Below, one piece after another: positions 6,301 to 10,944 of a stretch of DNA of 10,944 nucleotides. Every line of letters begins with the position of its first letter. The first letter of the stretch is position 1. This DNA is from Candidatus Uhrbacteria bacterium (GTDB lineage: Bacteria > Patescibacteriota > Patescibacteriia > UBA9934 > GWF2-40-263), in the NCBI GenBank assembly GCA_003511125.1, contig DOJV01000043.1, positions 836 to 11,779 on the forward strand, given 5' to 3'. Both the position numbers and the translations under genes were made by a program. The notes beneath the pieces are model-generated. The model ran no database searches. It saw only the letters and a program-made list of their open reading frames with translations, and was not told the origin of the DNA.

Positions 6301-9048
6301 ACCAGCCGGATAAGAAACATTATTTGAAAGATCCAAACTAAGGCCTTTCAAATCATTAGAAAGAGTTGTGGCGGTTGGAAAAAGAACTTGCATTATTATG
6401 CCAGTCTGGGTTTTGGTGTCGATTTCAAAGGTGCCGCCAGAGGTGCTGGTGGAATTAATGAATAATCCCAGTGACGTGCCGGACTGGTTGATCGTTAATC
6501 CGTTTCCAACCGAGTCGTTATCAATTTCCATGACCGCACCGGTTGAAGCGACGTAATTTTGGTCGAGGTAAATTAGGTTGGCGGTTTCGGTGAGGGTGCC
6601 GGCGGTTTGGGTGCCGTTGTTGACAATTGAAACAATGTCGCCGGAAACAGTTAGAACTTGACCCGCGTTGTTTGTGATTATGTCTCGGGTGATGTTGAGA
6701 GCCTTTCCTGTATTGTCGGTGGTGGTACCGGTATAGGTTTGATCAAAATCAAGATTGGCCAAATTCCCGGTAAAAGCCGAGCTGGCCAAGCCGTCAATAT
6801 CAATCCAAATTCCGTTGGTAGTGGCATCGGCCACTAAAAGACCGGTGGTATAACTGGAGTCATCGACTCCAGTTATACTGAGTCCCGCAGTGATTGTCTG
6901 CGCGGCTTCAGAGTTATCCAATACCAACAACCCATCCAAAGCCTGTCCGCCGCCGGAGTTGTCTAAGTAAAGTCCGTATTGTTCTGTGATCACGCCACCG
7001 GCGTCGTTGCCGGAGAAGACCATATTAAAACCCTTTTCGGCTGTTCCATCAGCAAAGGTTTTGTTTAAAGAAATTAGTTCTCCTGAGCCGGTTGTTAGAT
7101 TAAAGTTGTCGTAAAAAGTAGCCGAGCCAGAGCCGTCTATGCCAAACAAAAGGTGATTGCTGTTATCGGCAATTTGAAAATCAGTGGCGCTGGTATCGGT
7201 GCCCATTCTGAAAACCGTTGAGCCGGTAACACTGGTGTTGTCGATTATGAAATCCTGATCGCCGTCCGTCCAATTAAAAGTTACGTCATTGCCGGTGCCA
7301 AAAATCATTTGCACGGCATCGGGGATGTTTATAGCGGCGTCAAAAAAACTTTCCCCGTTGACGCCGAGCGAATCGGCGATGTACAAATCATTGCCACCAG
7401 AGAAAGAGAAAGACCCGTCGGAGATTGAAGTCGCGGTGTTTCCGTCGACTCCGATCAGTAGACCGTCATTGATAGCTATGGCGTCGGTCGATGAAGCGTA
7501 GAGAGTTGGTGTAGCTGTGGTGGCGCCATCAAGATCAAAGACAATACCAGTGTTATTGGTGCCGCCTTGGCCGCTAAAAGTTAACAGGTCGTTGTTGGTA
7601 ACGAACTCACCGGCGCCGACAAAAGACAAGGAGTCGATATCCAAAACAGTTCCTTCAATCGATACCGAGCCGGCATCGGAGCCATCATTGATTTCAATCG
7701 AGCCCGTGGAGCCGATAACATCAAATTCCGGACTGTCAATTATTTTACCAAAACCTCCGCCAAGATCTGTAAACAAAATTCCGGCTGCAACAGATTCGTT
7801 TGTGTCAGCTTGATCTATAAAAATAAAAGCGTCTGGCGCTCCTGTCGCGCCGCCGTCGTCGTCATTAGTGAGTTTTATTAGTGTGTTGCTTCCAACATTG
7901 GTTGGTGCGCTATTTATAAAGGTTAGATCAATTGTATGAAGGGTTTCGTCGCTTGTGTGGTTTTGGATGATGGTAAGATTTTCATTATTAGAGCCCGTTG
8001 TCGTGAAGTTAAAATTAATTTCAGAATCGAAATATGAATTTCCGATAACTTCGAGTTCGTCGGCGACGCGCAAGTCGCCAGCCGCGCCGCTGGCGTGAGT
8101 GAAGGCCGCGTCGGCGCCAATAATGGTTGCGGAATCATCTTCGTAAGTTCCATTAGTGCCGACTTCCCAAAGACTGGCGCCGGCCGGAACGGTTGGAATG
8201 TCAGAGGTGAAAGCGACGGTTCCGGAAGCGTTTTTAAAAGTGATAATATTGTCGGCTGTCGGGTCGGTGAAAGCAAAGAATGTTTCAAAATCATTGCTGG
8301 TTGCGCCCTCAAAAGTTAAAGCTGTTCCACCAGAGAAGACCGAACCGGTAAAGTCAAAAAGTCCGGTCGCGGTGTCCCCGTTATTCAAAAGAAAAGCATC
8401 ATCAATATTCAAAGTGTCGCCATCGAGGGTGATGTTGGTTCCAGCCGCTAGATTAGTGTTGTCAGAAATATCAATCGATCCGAGAAGCGACAAAGCTCCG
8501 AGTCCAAGATTGGTTCTGGCTGTTGCCGCGTCGTTGAGATCGGACAGGTTGTTTGAGTCTTGTAGAAAACTTGAAGAATCCAATCCGTCCAAAGTTTGCG
8601 CATTAACCGCATAAGGTGCGGCCGTCAAGCGTTTACGAGGGGTGAGGGTTTCGCCTTCAACAATGACTTCTAGATAAACCGCGGCATTATCGGCGAAAAC
8701 CGAATCGGCAATGGCAGAATAAGGAGATGCCAAAGTGGTGTCGCCGAGGTTTTCCGAGAAAAGTCCGTCTGTTAGGGTTACGGTTCGTGTGGTTGTTGTG
8801 GCACAGGTTGCAGAGCTGTTTGACCAGAGACAGGTTCCTGCCGCCAAACTATCATACAAAGTAAACACAACACTCACCGAAGCGGCGGATTCCGGCACTC
8901 CGGTGGCATCCAAAAGTCGTCCTTGATAAGTGATAATGTTGGCAGGGGCGACAGCTGAGGTTTTAATCGGGCATAACGAAACAACCGTGATGATCATCAC
9001 GAAGAAAATAACAAACTTTCTTAAGTTGTTTACGCTAAAAGCGTTCAT
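3376..9048 (-). CDS. Giant secreted fibre-like surface protein with two peptidase-G2-like domains and PET tail
   Basis: The ATG at 9048 is preferred over an in-frame TTG at 9138 because it places a signal peptide first: charged MNAFSVNNLRK, a hydrophobic core to about 25, and likely cleavage near residue 32-34. The product is 1,890 aa. Order: 36-150, a domain opening with ITYQGRLL and ending in PRKRLTAAPYAVNA, common at the start of bacterial surface proteins; 166-184, NNLSDLNDAATARTNLGLG, a phage tail-fibre-type motif; about 185-1130, a Gly/Asn/Thr/Asp-rich repetitive beta region; 1180-1292 and 1447-1556, two related domains (FDLAEYF / YDFAEMF then GDPLTTS-TPGYAMKA) resembling the phage peptidase G2 self-cleaving chaperone family; 1650-1746, a beta domain with PNGPVSLYVSEKSANGFTV; 1749-1890, an acidic Pro/Glu/Thr tail. 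No LPXTG motif or terminal membrane helix is seen. A role in adhesion or host contact is inferred; enzymatic activity is unknown. It may be co-transcribed with the gene before it. Confidence 0.9.
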   Translation of the reverse strand: MNAFSVNNLRKFVIFFVMIITVVSLCPIKTSAVAPANIITYQGRLLDATGVPESAASVSVVFTLYDSLAAGTCLWSNSSATCATTTTRTVTLTDGLFSENLGDTTLASPYSAIADSVFADNAAVYLEVIVEGETLTPRKRLTAAPYAVNAQTLDGLDSSSFLQDSNNLSDLNDAATARTNLGLGALSLLGSIDISDNTNLAAGTNITLDGDTLNIDDAFLLNNGDTATGLFDFTGSVFSGGTALTFEGATSNDFETFFAFTDPTADNIITFKNASGTVAFTSDIPTVPAGASLWEVGTNGTYEDDSATIIGADAAFTHASGAAGDLRVADELEVIGNSYFDSEINFNFTTTGSNNENLTIIQNHTSDETLHTIDLTFINSAPTNVGSNTLIKLTNDDDGGATGAPDAFIFIDQADTNESVAAGILFTDLGGGFGKIIDSPEFDVIGSTGSIEINDGSDAGSVSIEGTVLDIDSLSFVGAGEFVTNNDLLTFSGQGGTNNTGIVFDLDGATTATPTLYASSTDAIAINDGLLIGVDGNTATSISDGSFSFSGGNDLYIADSLGVNGESFFDAAINIPDAVQMIFGTGNDVTFNWTDGDQDFIIDNTSVTGSTVFRMGTDTSATDFQIADNSNHLLFGIDGSGSATFYDNFNLTTGSGELISLNKTFADGTAEKGFNMVFSGNDAGGVITEQYGLYLDNSGGGQALDGLLVLDNSEAAQTITAGLSITGVDDSSYTTGLLVADATTNGIWIDIDGLASSAFTGNLANLDFDQTYTGTTTDNTGKALNITRDIITNNAGQVLTVSGDIVSIVNNGTQTAGTLTETANLIYLDQNYVASTGAVMEIDNDSVGNGLTINQSGTSLGLFINSTSTSGGTFEIDTKTQTGIIMQVLFPTATTLSNDLKGLSLDLSNNVSYPAGINGIDTTGIKLALPAITETAGGSASIIGYDLSSGALSTTTGDIYWKGINISAPSSSQAGGTLDVSGVRVDNGTTTNGDQIGFEVRNGTITTNGTQTGMYVRTSSIPDGGIQYGINVDGAGVAAGNLYGLNISNITSDAGTEIGMKIGTGWDIGAVIQSGLAFGSQLSFGDGDATPSVKSGSHFRSGNAFIPTTISGFDDGYSGQIIIIEILDANTSFDCTTLNCGTTNISAASGDVLTWMYGSTTWNLISFMDDSDNHNTGSGFDLAEYFQSSDSLLAGEVVTIDPTTSAYVSRSTGETYDNMIVGVISTDPGEILGDSSLPNSYPIALAGRVPVNVTDENGIILAGDPLTTSSTPGYAMKATKAGKIVGYALENFIGTSGQVLSFVQAEWSGNDVIGTDGLATTISDTLQMTSLGTATATTTGVASQIFSLRGSGWNGSSAETLDMKIQTEVTDTSDYRLSIKNTSDTEVAYISNEGTLRLAGDLIITGRLYPADRGSAQTSKYIYYDGSSGAGGDMMRTNAAGWSTGSYDFAEMFPSDQSLEAGDVVVFTGSNEKIGKTSTTYHPQIAGIISTRPGFLAGENKAGQFPVALAGRVPTKVNLEGGDIAVGDPLTTSTTPGYAMKAANPGMIIGYALEPYTGGNKNKITTFINTTYYNGVKNNSLPGISNTASLLSTGHSSNFTSLNMEGGLYMGGNDILNIRRLVGMANRWTIEEDGTIKTEGTLKTIITSYQNEKVETSAITSTGGVFVTLVGTTELNNGSAIINFEDVDPNFNDVISTTAPIRVVVTPNGPVSLYVSEKSANGFTVKQFSGSNSGISVDWMVSAYRKDFEPKEESAKEEPQEEEIIEETPPTQTETTTETEPEETIEIEPEETNKTPEVTIEEPAPPTEPAEIIEAPIEETAPITEPEEIIETPATEETTEAPAEEAVPEEPASSESPTQTSDPVVEADGGLAEPASSDVVSIDSSTQTGE
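3551..3652 (-). repeat. 51-bp tandem repeat (2 units) in the PET tail coding region
   Basis: Two adjacent 51-bp units (3551-3601 and 3602-3652) encode 17-residue repeats IEEPAPPTEPAEIIEAP and IEETAPITEPEEIIETP, identical at 13 of 17 positions. Degenerate relatives continue on both sides as E/T/P-rich sequence. The unit is a multiple of three, so copy-number change would preserve the frame and alter only tail length. Confidence 0.75.
4384..5511 (-). repeat. Internal duplication of the G2-like domain within the giant gene
   Basis: The domain coded at 5181-5511 is repeated in diverged form at 4384-4710. Shared landmarks are the AE-x-F motif, VGVIST or AGIIST, ALAGRVP, GDPLTTS followed by TPGYAMKA, and GYALE. 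DNA similarity is still visible around the TPGYAMKA codons (4429-4473 against 5219-5263). The stretch between them codes for about 155 residues including RLYPADRG and DGSSGAGGDMMRTNAAGW leading into the second copy. Confidence 0.85.
6848..6878. repeat. Perfect 14-bp hairpin inside the giant coding sequence
   Basis: GTATAACTGGAGTC (6848-6861) and GACTCCAGTTATAC (6865-6878) are exact reverse complements around a 3-nt loop. It encodes SITGVDDSSY in the fibre region of the protein. A perfect stem of this length with a minimal loop is unusual for chance in a coding region of this size. It could cause ribosome or polymerase pausing, or mark an old inverted duplication. Confidence 0.85.
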
Positions 9049-9058
9049 ATTTGGTTCC

Positions 9059-9140
9059 GGTGGTTTGGTAAAAGTCGTAAAAGTTGTAAAAACCGTAAAT
9101 TTACGTTTCTTACATTTTTTACGATTTTTACTAACCAACC
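9059..9140. repeat. 82-bp near-palindrome built of 9-bp units between the two surface genes
   Basis: Arms 9059-9099 and 9100-9140 meet at the centre CGTAAATTTACG. The inner 33 bp match at 27 positions; outer bases continue the symmetry more weakly. Each arm is periodic: TTTAC recurs about every 9 bp (for example TTTACGGTT, TTTACAACT, TTTACGACT on the minus strand), with GTAAAAATC, GTAAAAAAT, GTAAGAAAC in the other arm. It fills the 95-bp gap between the stop at 9144 and the ATG at 9048. Three of the six inner mismatches become G.U pairs in plus-strand RNA. It may act as a processing/attenuation hairpin or as a protein-binding iteron set. Confidence 0.85.
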
Positions 9141-9143
9141 TAC

Positions 9144-10944
9144 CTATTTTTTGTTTTCGGGTTCGAGCTCGATGTCTTTGGCTAATTCTTTAATGTCTTT
9201 TTCGTTAGTGTAGTCAATTTTAGTTTCTTGTGATTGATAGCCGCCTTTTTCGTAGGTGGAGTGGTATTCGTTTGGTCCGAGTAAGAAAGTATAACGTCCT
9301 TTACTGTCAGTGACGGCTGATTCTAGAAGTTTCTGATATTTAGGTTCAAAAATACGAATAACAACGTTGGAAAGCGGACGGTTTGTTGTTTTGTCGTAAA
9401 CAATTCCCCAACTTTTTGGTTTTTTTGGAGTTGCCAAACGGCGAACTAACAAGTAAACAACAATCTGCAAAAAGAGTAAGGCCGCGCTCCAAATCGTTAC
9501 TTGGACGAAAAAGACCAAGACAGCTATTACAACCCCAACTACAGCTACGTACTTTTGGGTTTGTTGTAGTAATTTTTTGTGTTTTATTCCAGCCGGAGTC
9601 TGTAATTTTTCTCCGGTGGTTGGATCAAGCGGAACGTTTGGTGTGATCACTATATCTTTTTCGTTTACGGTAATCGTTTCTCCGTGGTAGACATCAAGAT
9701 AAACAGCGTCGTCTTTAATTTCTGATAATATTTTTGAAGGATAGGAAAAACCCAGTTTGTTTACTTCAAGTCTGTAGCTACCCGGTTGGGCCAGGAAGAA
9801 GAAACGTCCTTCTTTATCGGTTACACGACTTTTAATAAGTTTATTCTCTGGCATTCGGAATAGACGAACCATGGCTAGGTCAACCGGAGTCTTTAAAAGC
9901 GAGTGATAAACCACGCCGTAGGTCTTTCTTTTTCTTCGGTTCCAAAGAAGGAGTGGGGAAGTAAAGAGAAGTTGTAGGAACGGTAACAGATTAAAAGAGC
10001 TGGCTAGAACCGCGGTGGCAATAACGGCCGTAGTCGCGATTATCGGGGCGGCCACAGAGGTCGAAGTTTGGGCCGCCGGTGACTCGCGAACGGTTTGAAC
10101 GGTTTCTGAAAGGTTTTGAACAACAACACCTAGGCTTTCCATGATTTTTTCTGTCGTTTCGGTGATGGTGTCAAAAACAGGGGCTTCCTCAATTGTTTTT
10201 ATTTCCAATCGAGAATTTACAATATTGTTGTTAACTGTAATTTCTCCAGAGTCCGTATCTTGGTAACCGGCTTTGGTTACGGAAATTTTATAACTGCCGT
10301 TTTCTACATACCAAATAAAATTTCCGTCAGCTTTTGTGGTGATCGGATTGAATTGGTTCCAAGGTGAACCATCCCAGGCTAGCCAGTTGTTTTCTTGTAA
10401 AACATAAAGAGTAACCACAGCTTCAGAGATTGGAGAGTTTATGTCGGAGATTTTTTCGTAGATCAAACCAGAACTAGTTAAGTTGGCAATGAACGACAGT
10501 GTTTGAACAGACCCGTCTGCGTATTGAATGACAACAGAAAGAGCATGTCGCGTCGAGGTGCCAGGCATGGTCACATCCGCGCGATACGCCCCGTTCAAAT
10601 AAGAAAGAATGTAGGTTTCCGATCCGATGGTTAAATAAGTTGTCTCGATTTCTTTTAAAATATGATCATCAGAAATAACAATCGAGACCTGAGTGTCGGC
10701 CACGGCGCTAAACGAACCTCTTGAATCAGTGGAAAGATCAAGAATTCCTTTGGCCAAAAAAGAAACATCAGAAGTCGGGATTTTTTCCTCTTCCGAAACC
10801 GTGGTTTCTGGAATTTCAACGGACGGACAATCTGATGGACAGGTTGCTGTTGTTTCGGTGTCTTCACAAACCCCATCTCCACAAACTATTAAACCACCAC
10901 AATCAGCCGGACAAGAACTCGCCGATTCGTCGCTTTCACAAAGG
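9144..10944 (-). CDS. Cys-rich membrane protein with three carboxypeptidase-regulatory-like (transthyretin-fold) repeats, 5'-partial
   Basis: The frame is open from the right edge to a TAG stop at 9146-9144; 599 residues are visible and the N-terminus is outside. A TTG at 10757 is not needed as a start because coding continues upstream. Numbering from the first visible residue: 2-39 Cys-rich sequence with CPADC and CGDGVC-x8-CPSDC; about 63-165 a beta-rich region; 166-250, 341-440 and 511-590 three repeats with the transthyretin-like signature (VTDKEGRFFFLAQPGSYRLEV; ADGNFIWYVENGSYKISV; VTDSKGRYTFLLGPNEY). Hydrophobic stretches at about 298-333 and 464-499 are each long enough for a helical hairpin. 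The first is followed by NRRKRK and the second is flanked on both sides by Lys/Arg, which places at least the last two repeats on the cytoplasmic side by the positive-inside rule. It lies 95 bp before the giant gene, probably in one operon. Function is not known; such repeats usually bind proteins or glycans. Confidence 0.85.
   Translation of the reverse strand, partial: LCESDESASSCPADCGGLIVCGDGVCEDTETTATCPSDCPSVEIPETTVSEEEKIPTSDVSFLAKGILDLSTDSRGSFSAVADTQVSIVISDDHILKEIETTYLTIGSETYILSYLNGAYRADVTMPGTSTRHALSVVIQYADGSVQTLSFIANLTSSGLIYEKISDINSPISEAVVTLYVLQENNWLAWDGSPWNQFNPITTKADGNFIWYVENGSYKISVTKAGYQDTDSGEITVNNNIVNSRLEIKTIEEAPVFDTITETTEKIMESLGVVVQNLSETVQTVRESPAAQTSTSVAAPIIATTAVIATAVLASSFNLLPFLQLLFTSPLLLWNRRKRKTYGVVYHSLLKTPVDLAMVRLFRMPENKLIKSRVTDKEGRFFFLAQPGSYRLEVNKLGFSYPSKILSEIKDDAVYLDVYHGETITVNEKDIVITPNVPLDPTTGEKLQTPAGIKHKKLLQQTQKYVAVVGVVIAVLVFFVQVTIWSAALLFLQIVVYLLVRRLATPKKPKSWGIVYDKTTNRPLSNVVIRIFEPKYQKLLESAVTDSKGRYTFLLGPNEYHSTYEKGGYQSQETKIDYTNEKDIKELAKDIELEPENKK

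Noticed and set aside
8156..8614. A 152-codon plus-strand frame opposite the giant gene
   Set aside because: Shadow of the biased Asp/Thr/Ser-rich codons on the other strand; no start context, no domain, overlaps a well-supported gene. The same holds for the plus-strand frames at 3472-3789 and 7517-7813.
9067..9132. CRISPR array or replication iterons
   Set aside because: Units of 9 bp without spacers and with mirror symmetry do not fit CRISPR; no cas, rep or DnaA-box-like context is present to support an origin.
9049..9138. N-terminal extension of the giant protein from a TTG codon
   Set aside because: The extra 30 residues are just the translation of the palindrome (Lys/Arg then repeated TTF) and would put charged sequence before the signal peptide; ATG at 9048 gives a normal signal sequence.

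Overview
The window reads as bacterial chromosome with all protein genes and the one tRNA on the minus strand. Minus-strand order (right to left) is: a Cys-rich, transthyretin-like-repeat membrane protein (5' end outside the window); a giant secreted fibre-like protein of about 1,890 aa; an O-antigen ligase/polymerase-type membrane protein with a TPR tail; tRNA-Ala(GGC); and the first 156 codons of ychF. Stops used are TGA, TAA and TAG, so the code looks standard, which argues against TGA-recoding lineages. Three features suggest a member of the Patescibacteria (Candidate Phyla Radiation): the giant protein's domain style (opening YQGRL-type domain, fibre repeats, paired 'AEMF ... GDPLTTS-TPGYAMKA' domains, acidic PET tail), the O-antigen-ligase/TPR fusion, and the absence of clear Shine-Dalgarno sites. 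This is inference from family style, not from a search.

Region 1-853: ychF has a good promoter (TTGAGA-17-TATACT) whose -35 box lies inside an AT-rich hairpin that looks like the terminator of the upstream tRNA unit. The tRNA has its own promoter (TTGACC-17-TATTAT) overlapping the stop codon of the preceding gene. The tRNA is bracketed by copies and complements of its own ends: a 12-nt copy and a 9-nt complement of its 5' end upstream, and a 9-nt copy of its 3' end plus a 17-bp imperfect palindrome downstream. This is the most unusual non-coding signal in the window.

Region 854-3375: a polytopic membrane protein with a periplasmic-loop motif of the O-antigen ligase/Wzy type and about five TPR-like repeats. 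Its extended -10 promoter lies so close to the ATG that the mRNA should be almost leaderless. A 227-bp gap upstream holds two inverted repeats and no convincing gene.

Region 3376-9143: one secreted protein with a signal peptide, a phage-tail-fibre-like motif, a very long Gly/Asn/Thr/Asp-rich fibre region, two domains resembling phage peptidase G2 (intramolecular chaperone) domains, a beta-rich C-terminal domain and a 140-residue Pro/Glu/Thr tail with no visible wall anchor. Just upstream of its ATG is an 82-bp near-perfect palindrome built from 9-bp units.

Region 9144-10944: a membrane protein with Cys-rich motifs, a beta domain and three carboxypeptidase-regulatory-like (transthyretin-fold) repeats separated by hydrophobic segments.

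The three large genes plausibly form a cell-surface locus: a fibre, a membrane partner and a glycan polymerase/ligase that could decorate the surface. That functional link is inferred only from adjacency and shared strand.
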